From Gymnopilus junonius (Eukaryota; Basidiomycota; Agaricomycetes; Agaricales; Galerinaceae), in the NCBI GenBank assembly GCA_015501075.1, contig JADNYJ010000508.1, forward strand, positions 1-22,468: a stretch of DNA of 22,468 nt. The letters are read 5' to 3'. Below, one piece after another: positions 1 to 10,260 of this stretch. The notes under the pieces were generated by a model. The model made no database searches. It saw nothing but the letters and a program-made list of their open reading frames with translations, and was not told the origin of the DNA. A program made the translations under genes and the position numbers. Every line of letters begins with the position of its first letter. The stretch's first letter is position 1.

Positions 1-10
1 CAAAGAAAAG

Positions 11-193
11 ATAGAAGGCCCCGGCAATCCGATAATGACCCCAGTAAGCTGAGAAGCATGAAATATTGGTAGGCGATATCGATTCATTTATCAATCCTAA
101 TTGCCATGTCATTTCGCTCAAAACTATTGATTTCTGTGCTTCGAAAAAAGGAAAGAAGAACGCCTGACGGTGGTCGGGGATGTGCATTTGAAA
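11..193. repeat. Left copy of a duplicated F-box promoter segment
   Basis: This stretch is clearly similar to 4435-4618 in the same orientation; by eye roughly four bases in five match, with small indels. Shared blocks include GAGAAGCATGAAATATTG, GGCGATATCGAT, GTCATTTCGCTCA and ACGGTGGTCGGGG. The right copy lies just upstream of the minus-strand F-box gene that starts at 4304. By analogy, the left copy should be the upstream region of a paralogous minus-strand F-box gene whose coding part lies beyond the left edge. That paralogue is inferred, not seen. Confidence 0.8.
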
Positions 194-542
194 TAGATTG
201 GAAAACAGGTATCTTGAAAAATGTACACTAGTCATTCTGGAAGACAAGGAGCGAATTCGGGGAACAACAATGCAGGACGGTGGTGAAAGTATTCGAGGTT
301 TCTTATGCACATTATCTTCCACTCGTCCTAATGCTCATTATCTATTTTAGCCTCTTGCAAGTCGTATGGAAGAGCACCCCGTCGTACTGCGGGGACCCGG
401 GTTGCATTTTCGCAAAACTCCGAATGCAGTGCCTGAATTGGTTCATTGTTGTACAAAGTAGGCGTCCACCTAATTCTCTCTTATATTCTCCCCCAACTTT
501 CAACACTAGCAATCGTACCCCTTATACCCCACTCCATTAACC
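194..542 (+). promoter_or_regulatory. Upstream region of the acidic-tail gene
   Basis: No gene is supported here. The last 70 bases before the ATG at 543 are pyrimidine-rich (about 475-535), as is common in fungal promoters and 5' leaders, and the ATG sits in a good context (AACCATGTCC). A short open frame at 280-540 has no recognisable content and is probably chance. Confidence 0.45.
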
Positions 543-2288
543 ATGTCCTGGAATCCTGCGTCTGGGAGCGACGGCTTCACTAACTACAACTACAACTACA
601 ATTATAACTATGTCTTGAACACTCAAAACAACGCTACCCAACAGCATTCCCAATACGAGGACCCACAAGGTGGGCCTCTTCTCTTTTGTTCTGCACCGAT
701 TTTCTGATCACTATTTTGTCAGATGCTGCCTCTGCTGTCCGTCAAGAGAGGGTAAACAATCCTGCCCCTGCGTTTTCCTTTGTTGCACCGTCGCAAGCAG
801 CCATCGCGCGACCTACGGGACCTCGGTTCATGAACGAGGGGCAGGCACATTATCAACCATCCTTTCACTCTCCTTCATCTATGGCGCCAGTCATGGACAT
901 TGATTCCTATGGCTTTTCGCAGCCATCACAGTCGCCCTTCCACCGCATGAGCTTGTCTTCAGATCGTCTTCCAAATCCAGGAGTCGAGTTCCCTCTGACT
1001 GGAAACGGACTCGCGCGAGGTAACTTTGTTCCAAATTTACCAGTCTAATGAACACTCTGAACTGTTTTGCTAGACGTCTTTTCTTCAATGAAATATCCTA
1101 CCTCTTCCACCAGCTCTGCGCAGCCCTTCCAACCACCTTTCTTCTCCGTGACCTCAGTAGATGACATGGACAGTGCCAATCCATCACCAGCCTCCGACGC
1201 TAATTGGATTGCACGCATAAGAGCCGAACGCGATGACAGTGGATACAGACATATGTGGGGTAAGGCGGCGCTATATTTCTGTGTGCAATAGATAACCTGA
1301 CTAGTTTGTTTGGACAGGTACGTATCCTTCGGCGGAGCATACCACCTCCCCTATCGGCGATGCATCTTGGCTCGGTACGACTGAATATCCAACAAATCAT
1401 CAACGCGAAGAGAGCCAACGAGCTTTCCAACCTGATCTATTCCGCCGCACACCAGGGAATCCGTACCCTCAGCCGTCATCATCTCCTTGTCCCGTCCCAG
1501 TTCAGAGTACACACACTCCACCTCCGATATTGGAAAATCGATGGGGATCGCCTCATCATGTTCAGTCAGCCCTGACCCTACCATCAATGTACATTCAGCC
1601 AACAGTGGTTTTGGAATCTTCGCACCAACACCCCACTCAACATCATAGTTCGAATCTCCATCAAGGAGAGATAGAACCCCAAAATAACAGATGTCACCGG
1701 TTGCCCACAACTGGTCGGCAGACCAGCTCAGAGCACGAAGTTACCGAGCGGAATCAGTTTCACGCTGGACACCCCGGTGAAAGGTATGTTGAATGGTGTT
1801 CTCCCTCTCGAAAGGAGACTGAAACTTGGGACAGCCAGCACGAAGAGTACGAACCTCTTTACTACCCTGCACAGAGAGACTCCGCGACATGCAGGAGGCA
1901 ATACGACATCAGCAACCCTCCCTTTGACATGCAGAGTCAAATCCCCCATCTCGAACCAGCCACGACATTTCCGCCTTACTACATGGGACCTTTGCCCTCG
2001 TCCTTCTCTTCTACGATGGAGCTTTTCTCTGGACTGCCCTCCTCTTCCAACCTGATCGCGTTCCAGTTTGAGGAGGATTTTCGCACAAATAAATCAGCAA
2101 AGGTGACACTGTTGAAGCACGTTGTGCCACAAGTTCTATTCACAGACCCAATGACATTGGAAAACCGACCTCAATACGATGATGAGACTGATGAAGATAG
2201 CGATAGTGAGGAGGAGGAGGAGGAGGAGGAGGAGGAGAGTGATGAAGAAGAAGAGAGCAATCCTGATGGTGCGGAGAGAAGATCCTGA
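543..2288 (+). CDS. Disordered Ser/Pro/Gln-rich protein with acidic C-terminus
   Basis: I read four exons: 543-669, 723-1019, 1074-1259 and 1318-2288. The three introns are 53, 54 and 58 nt, all GT...AG and all in phase 1, giving 526 residues. The start is the ATG in context AACCATG. Residues 14-23 are five Asn-Tyr repeats. Most of the protein is rich in Ser, Pro, Gln, His and Thr and looks intrinsically disordered. The last 37 or so residues are extremely acidic and include ten consecutive Glu. No catalytic motif, zinc finger, membrane segment or signal peptide is visible. The composition would fit a transcription co-regulator or chromatin-associated protein, but this is only inference. The three consistent intron phases and the continuous frame make the gene model fairly safe. 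A further 3' exon that skips the TGA at 2286 cannot be excluded. Confidence 0.8.
2208..2237 (+). repeat. (GAG)10 coding microsatellite
   Basis: Ten uninterrupted GAG triplets encode ten glutamates in the acidic tail of the gene at 543-2288. Uniform codon use, rather than a GAG/GAA mix, marks this as a young slippage-prone tract. The Glu codons just after it mix GAA and GAG. Confidence 0.95.
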
Positions 2289-2666
2289 TCCGTTCCGTTG
2301 ATTTGCATGTGACTCATTCACACTTGAAGCTGTTTTTTTAATCAAATACTTGCAACAAGGACAGGGTATTCTTCCCTGCGATATATGGTTATTCCCCTCG
2401 GTCAATACTGTTTTTCTTTTACTGCGTTTTCACTGTGACTTCCGGCATAAACTCTCTCTTTTCCGAATTTTCACTTGCTCTCGGAACTGCACACGTACTT
2501 CATTTAATCTGAATTTTAAAAGACAAACGAATGAGTGCTTCGCCGACTCAATTGAAACGAGGACATAGGCAATCGGAAGATGGCATATATCAGGTCGGAA
2601 GTCAGACGTTGCATTATAACATATTGCCCACAAACGGACGACAGGGTACAGTCACCACCATCCCTC
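2289..2666. other. Convergent 3' intergenic region
   Basis: This is the tail-to-tail space between the plus-strand acidic-tail gene and the minus-strand F-box gene. It contains a T-run (about 2332-2339), AT-rich patches and no open frame with recognisable content. It probably holds the 3' UTRs of both genes. Confidence 0.5.
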
Positions 2667-4304
2667 TCATAGATTTTTGAAAAAATCCATTATTCCCTCA
2701 CCACCAGAACCACATATATACTCTGATCGATTTCCGTTTTTTTGCCACGTGACTCTCAATCCACTCGTGCCTTCCAAAAAAGCGAAGTCATCTCGCGGGT
2801 CATTTCCAAGATCCAAAGTCAGAAGTGGAAGAAACTGGCGAGCCTTCCTTATGTTATAGAACTTGGACAAATTTGTTCTAAATGAATTTTGGTTGAAAAC
2901 CGTTCTCGGAAGACGTAGAGTGTGCAGTTTGGGTAGAAGTGGGTCCGAGTCGGACCCTATTTCCGCATTTAGCATGAGGATATTTAATCCAATTGAGTCA
3001 GCCCTCAATATCTGCACATCCGAAAGAGCTCGAAAAAAGGGATCTAAACCAAAAACAGGTGCCGCATAGCCATGTGACTCCAATGTGAGTTCGAGCTCCC
3101 TGACCCTTGACAGATCACAAAGTAGAAAAGGTGTAATCAAGCCAGAACTGTTCGAGGTGAATGACATGAACGATCGAAGGCAAACGTGAAATGTGGATCA
3201 AGCTGTAAATCCTGCGTCGACGATTGGCGATGATAGTGATCGTAGACGGTCGTCAGCTTGAACAACAGAGAATGCAAAATAATTCCGGAAGATGGTGACT
3301 CCCAAGGATAGTACATTCCGCGAATAAAAGCACGGCTGACCACAGCGAGACACTACACGCGTTAAAGCGACAAAGTCGGCTGAAAGGTCAACGTGTTGAC
3401 GGCCTATTTCGGATTTCATCCACAACACACAATACGCGGCTGGTTTAATCCCAAGAGAAAACGCCATAGCATTTTCGAAATCGACATGGAGATACGTCAG
3501 GTTTGGGAGGACGATAGATTCGGGTTCTGGGGGCTCGAAATCTGGATGGCCAGCAATATCAGCGAGACTGAGGTGCTGAAGATGAGGCATCCGCTTGATG
3601 GCGTTTAGAACCTCTAGAGTGTCGATCTCGTCCGTCAACAACCTGAGAATTCGGAGGTGGGCGATCCAAGGTACCAGAAGGTTGAATTTGAAAGGTGGTA
3701 ACCGCAGTCCCAACTCGCGAAGAAACGGAGCCGTCCCCGAAAAAAGGGCATCAGAGCTAGACCGGGGATTGGAGTTGATATGAAGAAAATATGCACTCAA
3801 TGATTCCAAGGACGGTGCAGGACGGAGGAGGAGCGAAGTCAAGAGCGATTCGTGGCGTCTTCCAATTCTGACGTGCAATTTTCGCACTCGAGGCCAATTA
3901 TCCCAAAGGAGCGTGTCGAAAAATACAGCCTCGCGGACGGACTCTTGGCTCTGCATCTCCTCATACACTTCGCTGGGACCCAGGATACAAAGAGGTGCAC
4001 TTCCCGTTCGCTTCATGATCTCTTCCCGACCTTCTTTGCCCAGCTCACGCATTCTCTCTAGTTGTAGAATCCGATCCCAAATGGAGGGTGATTCCAGAAT
4101 AACATCCCTCCATACCCCACACACACGCGACGTCGTGAGAGTGGTGTCGAGGGCGAAATGGTTTGTCAGGGTTGTGCCTCGCCCCAAGTCGTATTCCGGG
4201 GGGCTGAACATGTCCGCATTCAGGGAGAATATCAGTAATAAAATGTCCCTGTTCAGTTTGCTTATCGGAGAGCATTGTAGAGGAGTTTCGAAGTGGTTAT
4301 ACAT
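2667..4304 (-). pseudogene. F-box protein gene with one in-frame stop
   Basis: The first ATG with a plausible protein is at 4304. The open frame reaches further up, to 4517, but only with a GTG start. Residues about 14-78 form an F-box of the basidiomycete type: ISKLNRDILLLIFSL, then SRVCGVWRDVILESPSIWDRI. Leucine-rich repeat-like segments follow (HLQHLSLADIAG, LPNLTYLHVDF). F-box proteins of this kind recruit substrates to SCF ubiquitin ligases through Skp1. The frame is broken by a single TGA at 3198-3200 (codon 369). The same frame then continues for 176 residues with matching character (LSRVRELELTLESHG, SDVQILRAD) to the stop at 2667. I found no convincing intron that removes the TGA, so it is either a nonsense mutation, a sequencing error, or part of an intron I missed. 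If it is real, the product is truncated at 368 residues. Confidence 0.7.
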
Positions 4305-4434
4305 GGAAGACCTGAAGCGACGAAGTGTGGGAATGTCCTGATATGAGTGGATGGTCACATGCCTTGACAATATTTCTGGCTTCGAGTTTGACAGGTTGCA
4401 ACGAATCGCAAGGGTCTTTTTTTTGTTCAGATAA

Positions 4435-4618
4435 ATAGAAGGCCTACCTGATGATGGGCACCAGTAGTAAACTGAGAAGCATGAAATATTGATAGGCGAT
4501 ATCGATCCATTTATCACCCCTAATTTTCACGTCATTTCGCTCACGACTATTGCTTTCTGTGCTCCGAAAAAAAGAGGAAAGAAAAACGCCTACGGTGGTC
4601 GGGGCTGCGCATTTGAAA
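4435..4618 (-). repeat. Right copy of the duplicated F-box promoter segment
   Basis: This segment matches 11-193. It lies 130-315 bases upstream of the F-box start at 4304, so it is probably promoter or 5' leader. On the minus strand it contains TGACGTGA, which resembles a CRE/bZIP half-site; the left copy has TGACATGG there. It also contains a short upstream ATG (minus strand, near 4481) that opens a 12-codon frame. Confidence 0.8.
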
Positions 4619-5313
4619 GTTTGGAAGTTTGTGGCCTGCGATTACCTAAGTGACGGGTTGAATCTGCCTGAATTTTCCGAGAAATCAACGCTGTAGACAT
4701 ATTTTGCTTTGTGATTCGTCGAATATGCAGTTGCTTCATGAAGAAGCCTACATACGACAAGACAATGAAAGACAGGTGATACGGAGCATGGCGATTGAAT
4801 ATGCGTATCGAATCTCTTGATCTTGATACGCCCACCGGTCATACACTTAAGGCAGTGGCAGTCGTGAAATTTATGTAGAAGTTGACAGTTGAGTGCGTTG
4901 AGTTCGAAAATGCAGGAAATTTGGTCACGCGCATCACTGTGACGTTACGCCCGCTAAATTTATTCCAAGCTGGTTCTCACTGCGGCAGATGAACTTGTCC
5001 TCCTATCACGCCACTGCATCGCTCTCCCTGATATTTCAGGATTTCAAAGTTCAAGCCGCCAGTTGTCGCTGGGCATACACCCTACAGGAAGATAAGTCTC
5101 GCGTTTGGCACAGCCAGACTTCCGCATTTTAACTCCATCAATATATCTCAGCAAAATATATCCAGCTTTGCACCGTTGCATGTAGTGAAGTGATAAAATA
5201 TACACGCGTCACCGGTGCTGGTGAGAGCTGCTACTGATCGATAAGATTTGATATACTTGACATGCGCATCTAACTGTCGTTCAGGTCAAAACCTGGCTCT
5301 TGCCGCAACGAAG
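4619..5313. other. Intergenic region between divergent F-box genes
   Basis: The region lies between the minus-strand F-box gene and the plus-strand F-box array. It is AT-rich around 5140-5205 (AATATATC repeated, GATAAAATATAC). Two overlapping minus-strand frames (4590-4842) have no recognisable domain and are not supported as genes. It probably holds the promoter of the gene at 5378. Confidence 0.5.
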
Positions 5314-5375
5314 GTGTGTTGATCGTTTCCCATTTTCCTTCCTTCCAGGTAAGCAGCACTGACGTTACGTTTCAG
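5314..5375 (+). other. Probable 5'UTR intron of the first array F-box gene
   Basis: The donor is GAAG|GTGTGT. A branch-point-like CTGAC lies about 12-16 bases before the acceptor TTTCAG. The acceptor ends two bases before the ATG at 5378. A matching structure (GAAG|GTGAGC ... ACACAG) precedes the paralogue at 7009, which supports both. Confidence 0.55.
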
Positions 5376-5377
5376 GA

Positions 5378-6711
5378 ATGACTGAGGAGCATTCAGAAGT
5401 TCTTCCACTTGAACTTCTGTTTCATATCATAGACAGTATCGACTCGTCTTCATCAGAAGGCCGACAATCTCTATCCGCCTGCGCTTGCGTACACCATGCC
5501 CTTCTCATCATCTGTCAAGAACGGCTATTCCGAGATATAGAGCTTTCTTACTTTTTAAATGACGACCATAAGATCGTTTTCTGCGACGGCCAGGGAACAA
5601 CAGGCCATAAGTTTCTTGGCCTGCTTGCTGCCTCGCCACACATAGGTTCTCATGTTCGAAACCTTACGATCAATGTGGTCGGAGGTACTGCACTACCCAA
5701 GTCCTTCGAATTATGTTCAACTTCACCATCCTTCTCGCTCTACAGAATCGTCCCTCAGTTGAGCAATTTACAGGGGCTTTTCGCCCATAATAGGAATGGT
5801 TTTTATCGGGATGTTTTCGATGAACGCACGGAATCCTTTTTCATTAACCTCGCTCCATCGCTCACTAAACTCGACCTCTTTCTCCTCCCACCTCTCCCTT
5901 TATCCATCTTCTCTAACTGTAACCGTCTGGAGGAACTACACATCAACGGTCTCACGATGGATGTCGCCCACCTTCCTATGAACATGAACAAGGTCAAACT
6001 GCGAGTTCTGGAAGTCAGCTACGGGCCCACCCACGACAAGAAACCCATGACGCCATTGTTTAGCGCCCCTAGTTCGCCCTTGGATATTTCCCACCTTCGC
6101 AGTTTGAAACTTGAAGGTATCTGGTCAGTATCTGACATCAACGGCATGTTGAATCTTTGTTCAAATACCCTCAAAGAGCTGGATTTCTTTCCATCTCTAC
6201 GTGTACCTTGTGCGTAATAATCATCGATACTTGCTTCATTTAATGACACGTGTATGGTCTAGCTCAGCGACCATTTGTCGTTCAAACACTCGACTTTGGA
6301 ATACTCCTCAACCTGAATTGTCTTATTATCCATACTGGCATCCATTCCTTTCGGTCGACGTCTCCCCGTGAAAACAGGAACCTCTTCCGGATTGCATCTG
6401 CATTAAGAACCTTGCCATTCAATACCTTCCATCCCATGCAACTCCGGCTTACACTGAAAGTCCTGTTCCATTATCTTAAAAGTTTCCAAATCGGTGTTTC
6501 GTCGCTACCAGACTGGTCGGACTTCACCAGCGTATTGGACGATAATCGAATGTATTTTGCAAACGTCAAGATCGAATTCCAGTGTCCAAAATTTGACCGT
6601 CAACTTGGATTACTCGATACGTTCCGTCCGCATTTGGTGGATATCATGGACAAGAATGAAGTCTTGACGAAATTCAGGGAAGAAGGTGTATTATCATATG
6701 AATATTTTTAG
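5378..6711 (+). CDS. F-box protein, full-length array member 1
   Basis: Two exons, 5378-6200 and 6263-6711, give 423 residues. The phase-1 intron (GTGTAC...TCTAG, 62 nt) sits where the paralogue at 8080 has its phase-1 intron. An alternative, 6203-6267 (GTACCT...CTCAG), is also in frame and differs by one residue. Residues about 8-53 form the F-box-like head: LPLELLFHIIDSIDSSSSEG, then ACVHHALLIICQERLFRDIEL. A segment with GHKFLGLLAASPHIGSHVRN follows, then leucine-rich repeat-like stretches (LTKLDLFLLPPLPLSIF, LRSLKLEGIWSVSDINGM). The tail reads DIMDKNEVLTKFREEGVLSY, a signature found in every member of this array. By family knowledge it is an SCF substrate receptor; its target is unknown. 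It appears intact. Confidence 0.85.
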
Positions 6712-6937
6712 GTACCTTCTGCTCTATAATTTGTCCATTTGCCAAGGAGCTATGCCGAAAGACCTAATGCGAACCCATTAGCAGTATGTTGCCCTATATT
6801 ATTTTTACCTCCTGAGCAAGATCATGATTCCATCCGTCCCGGCAACGCTTACGCAGCCTGACGTGAACTTTCTTACAGTGGACCAGCGTGGGCCACTATC
6901 CTGTCAAGAATCTTTACAAGAACTGGCGTATTCGAAG

Positions 6938-7001
6938 GTGAGCTTTCTTTCCCATCACAAAGTCCTTGCAGTACGGAATTCACTCACCTTAGTTAACACA
7001 G
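6938..7001 (+). other. Probable 5'UTR intron of the compact F-box gene
   Basis: The donor is GAAG|GTGAGC, the acceptor is TTAACACAG, and the length is 64 nt. It ends seven bases before the ATG at 7009 and mirrors the 62 nt 5'UTR intron before 5378. Confidence 0.6.
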
Positions 7002-7008
7002 GGTGCCA

Positions 7009-7479
7009 ATGCCGTCAATCGTTCTATCAAATGAACTGCTTGACCTCATTATATATAATATCGACGCCGACTCACTAGAAGGTCGCAATTCCTTACTAGC
7101 CTGTTCTCAGGCAAATCGTGCCCTTCACATTATGTCACAGAGGCGGGGCTTCCGAGACGTGGTCCTTCCTTATAATTCCTTACGCGACAAACACTCAGTC
7201 TTGAAAGTCGAAATCTTCTTCGCAGTCGGAAATTTATCGAATTTCGAAACCAACCTTCCCTTACTCCCCTGGACTGACCTAACTAATGTGCTGAACAATC
7301 AGTGGGAGTTAGGCTCTCTTAGGGAAGTCAAAATAATGGTTGAACGTCTCGATCGAAGGGGCCACAGAATCATACATCAAAAGTATTTGCCTGCGGAGAG
7401 TCTTTTAAATATTCTTGATCGCAATGAAGGCCTCAGGAATCTGAGAGAGAAAGGAATTGTATTATACTGCTGTCCATAA
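7009..7479 (+). CDS. Compact F-box protein lacking the central region
   Basis: This is an uninterrupted 156-residue frame. The first ATG in frame is 7009, immediately after the inferred 5'UTR intron. Residues 1-48 match the F-box head of the neighbours (LSNELLDLIIYNIDADSLEG, then NRALHIMSQRRGFRDVVLPY). The frame then passes straight into the C-terminal part: LPLLPWTDLTNVLN corresponds to the SIPWSKLFRSMN region of the gene at 8080, and the tail ILDRNEGLRNLREKGIVLY matches the family tail. About 270 residues of leucine-rich middle are absent, along with the coding intron. Because the join is in frame and the 5' structure is kept, the gene may be functional. It would bind Skp1 but lack most of the presumed substrate-binding surface. 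An adaptor-competing or dominant-negative role is speculation. Confidence 0.75.
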   Translation: MPSIVLSNELLDLIIYNIDADSLEGRNSLLACSQANRALHIMSQRRGFRDVVLPYNSLRDKHSVLKVEIFFAVGNLSNFETNLPLLPWTDLTNVLNNQWELGSLREVKIMVERLDRRGHRIIHQKYLPAESLLNILDRNEGLRNLREKGIVLYCCP

Positions 7480-8036
7480 TACATAAGCTACAAATAGGGA
7501 TAGAACTAGTAGTTGCTTGGAATTTGATACATATCCAGGTTATAGTAAAGTAAAGGATACTTACCAGTATAAACTAACGAGAACTCAATAGGTAAATTTT
7601 GTGCATTCAATGAAAATTCAATGATATTAAAAAATGGTAATTTTTGCAAAATTTACATCGAAGATGGCTCCCACATAACGGCTACAGGTACTTGAACACT
7701 GAGTCACACTGCAGTGTCGACCATAATAATATTAATATGGGGCAAGTCGCGAGACGCGACTTACTCACGTGAGACTCTCCAACTGGCTCGTGGCTCGTGG
7801 CCGCTCCGGGAAGTTCCGGGCCTGGACCGAGTTCTATAGACACGCGTCCATACCTTTCCTCCATCATTGACTTCGAAGTGATCTGTGCTTTTGCACGTTT
7901 GCTGAACTTCTTTGGAACAAAGAACTTTCTTGGACGACAAACTGTATTTTTCACGCGTAGTTAACTGTGAATCTGTGATGGGCTCTAAACTCGGTCTAGT
8001 TACGTTGATTGTTTCATTCGTTGGGTGAACACTCAG
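7480..8036. other. Intergenic region with inverted repeats
   Basis: No gene is supported. There is an AT-rich part (7500-7680) and a short perfect hairpin, AAGTCGCG-AGA-CGCGACTT at 7744-7762. It is followed at once by the palindrome CTCACGTGAG (7764-7773), which contains an E-box CACGTG. These lie about 310 bases upstream of the F-box gene at 8080 and could be regulatory. Two overlapping minus-strand frames (7682-8081) show no recognisable content. Confidence 0.45.
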
Positions 8037-8044
8037 TATATATA
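8037..8044 (+). promoter_or_regulatory. TATA box of full-length F-box gene 2
   Basis: TATATATA lies 36 bases before the ATG at 8080, in a position suited to a short 5' leader. This gene shows no 5'UTR intron of the kind seen before 5378 and 7009. Confidence 0.5.
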
Positions 8045-8079
8045 GGCACCAGGTAAATCCTTCACCCTTGATTTTACCC

Positions 8080-9455
8080 ATGCACTCATACTCGGATCCT
8101 GTCCTTCCAGACGACGTCTGGGATCTTATCCTCGACCATTTCGATGATTCTTCACCCCATGACAGAAGCGCTCTTTTTGCTTGTTCTTATGTCAATCGTA
8201 ATTTGAGCATCCTATCTCAGAAGCGTATCTTCAAGGACGTGCGTCTCAATTACGATTCCGTTGACGGCACAGATCCACAGGACACGACTATCCTGGTCGA
8301 ATCCAATCAAACCACAACTGGCCGTAAATTTCTTCAGCTCCTCGAAGGGTCACCGCACATCGCATCATATGTCCACAGTCTCACAGTTCAAACGAATTCT
8401 CAGAGGGACCAGGCGTGGAAGAGCAGGCTGTTCGAACCTACTTGCTGCTTGCCTGGGTTCTCCTTGTATCAAATAGCATCCCAGTTGGATCAACTAACAG
8501 GTTTTACTCTCCAAGGATCATTAAAATGGGAACGGATCGAACAACGAACCCAATCGTTTCTTCTCAACGTTGTCCGCCGCATGCAGCGCCTTCGCCTGGC
8601 TTCTGTTGAGCAACTGCCGATTTCTGCTTTTCAAGGGTGCCGAGACTTACAGGAACTCTGCATATCAAGTTTGAATTGGGATATACCGGACGACATTATT
8701 CACGTAAAGAAGGTCAAATTGAGCAATCTTGATATTGGAAATCCGTCAACTCAGGTTGACTTCGGGGTCGAAATATTTGATTCGCCCCATTCTCCATTTG
8801 ATTTTACACAGCTTCGGACGTTGAGACTTTCGACCCTCCGTTACACAGTAGCTGGAATTAACAGGATGTTATCAGTTTGTGCGGAAAGCTTAGAGGTCTT
8901 CGAGTTCAGCGTGAACAAGCCATTTGGTATGTTCAAACAACACTGACCGGAACATCTATTAGATCCTGATGGAGTCTTACAGCCGATCCTAGCCTGTCAA
9001 TTGCGCTAGACCCTCCGAGCCTTAGCTCTGCGAGAAATCTACGCCATCTTACGCTTAGCGCTTGCGTCCGTGAACGAGTCTCTTATAACGCCGGAGAAAC
9101 ATACTGCTCTACTGATTTTGCGTTTATCGACTCTATGATACAAACCTTACCTTCTTTCCATTCTCGCCCTTCTTCAGGACTTCAAATCGATCTATCGATT
9201 ACTCTCCAGCAATTGAACCCACGTGTTGGATCCATTCCATGGTCAAAGCTTTTTCGATCTATGAACGAAGCACGGATTTCATCGTCATTGAAGGTGATCA
9301 ATTTGATGGTTTGGAAGATCTATGGTTATATCCGCCTTGCCAGCCTTTCGGAGATTCCTGGGAATTGCCCGGAATTGAAGGAATTGCACGAGAGAGGGTT
9401 AGTGAACTATGGTAACCGTGGTATTGAGGAACCCTTCGAGACGTTGTTTACTTAA
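8080..9455 (+). CDS. F-box protein, full-length array member 2
   Basis: Two exons, 8080-8926 and 8983-9455, give 439 residues. The intron is 56 nt, phase 1, GTATGT...TTACAG. The alternative acceptor at 8962 leaves a stop and the wrong phase, so 8982 is preferred. The first in-frame ATG is 8080. Residues about 7-52 form the F-box-like head (LPDDVWDLILDHFDD, ACSYVNRNLSILSQKRIFKDV). Then come TTTGRKFLQLLEGSPHIASY and leucine-rich repeat-like stretches (LRTLRLSTLRYTVAGINRM). The C-terminal half contains DFAFIDSMIQTLPSF, SIPWSKLFRSMN and the tail ELKELHERGLVNY. It is closely parallel to the gene at 5378 in length, order of segments and intron position. It is probably an SCF substrate receptor with unknown target, and appears intact. 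Confidence 0.85.
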
Positions 9456-9600
9456 GTACAACACTTTCTTTGTGCCGAAACTCGTCATCAATGAAATTTC
9501 TTGGGTAAACAATGTCTGACTTTCCTACCTTGTTTTCAAATCTGTCTAACAATGGTATCCATGCCCCGGGGATGTAGACCTTCAGATCTGAAATCAGGCC

Positions 9601-9952
9601 GGGGATTCAGCGCACCACTTTTCTACTCCCCCCATCTTCCCTTTATTGGTCCTTTTTTCAGAGAAGTCGAGCTCAGTTATGGCTATGCAACCATTCCGCA
9701 TCCCTGAGCTATTGAAAATCAAAATTAATAATGCCGACATTGACGAAACCCGAAGGGATGATGACCAGAGAAGACAGACTATTTTCGTGCCTGGAAGGGG
9801 TTGGGCTTATTGTTCAGCTAGACTGTTCTGATCTCAGTGACGAAGAATGTTTGGACGATAATAAAGATGTAAATTTTTTGAAAGGAGAAGGAATACTGAC
9901 TTGTGGAGGAGTATGTGATGATAATGTATACATATTGCTAGATAGTATATAG
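9601..9952 (+). pseudogene. F-box remnant: head end and tail, frame-broken
   Basis: Two family blocks can be read. FFREVELSYGY (about 9654-9686) matches the end of the F-box head (LFRDIELSYFL in the gene at 5378). LDDNKDVNFLKGEGILTCGG (about 9848-9907) matches the C-terminal tail (ILDRNEGLRNLREKGI at 7009). They are in different frames with a third frame between them, so at least two frame breaks are present. The central leucine-rich region is missing. The start of the F-box head is not recognisable. This is a decayed compact derivative of the neighbouring family. Confidence 0.6.
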
Positions 9953-10108
9953 TGTTCGTCAAGTTTCCAAATAAAAGCTTGCCCCAGCAGAAACGACTAG
10001 TACTATCTAAACTAGGAACATATCACCCTCTACCTTTTGCTCAAAATTGACCTACACGCCCCCACAAAACTCGCAAACATGACTCTGCGCGTTTACTTTC
10101 GAGTTCCA

Positions 10109-10260
10109 TTCCCAACTACATGGCGAAGGCGGATTTGGCTTCGCTTGCTTTTGTTGATTCCGGCGGGAGCACTGGACGGTTGATTGGGCTGCTCGTGAAC
10201 GATATCCATCTGCGGCCGCTTGTAAGGAGCGGGTTGGTTAAGCTTGTAGTTGTGAGGTGA
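10109..10260 (+). pseudogene. F-box-like exon fragment, copy 1
   Basis: A 46-residue frame from the ATG at 10120 ends at the TGA at 10258. Its core, STGRLIGLLVNDIHLRPLVR, resembles the segment that follows the F-box head in this family (TTGRKFLQLLEGSPHIASYV at 8080). It shares nucleotide similarity with 11989-12138, strongest over AACGATAT(C/T)CATCTG and the following 25 bases. A good splice donor (GAG|GTGAGT) overlaps its end, so it may be a relic exon. No complete gene can be built around it. Confidence 0.4.

Noticed and set aside
4590..4842. Minus-strand frames of 66-81 residues upstream of the large F-box gene
   Set aside because: No domain, they overlap each other, and part lies within the duplicated promoter segment.
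6824..7078. A coding 5' exon for the compact F-box gene
   Set aside because: Joining it across the 6938-7001 intron puts the F-box head out of frame, so the upstream exon is better read as 5'UTR.
7744..7773. Hairpin plus E-box palindrome as a possible transposon end or operator
   Set aside because: There is no target-site duplication or partner end. The arms are short; kept only as a note in the intergenic entry.
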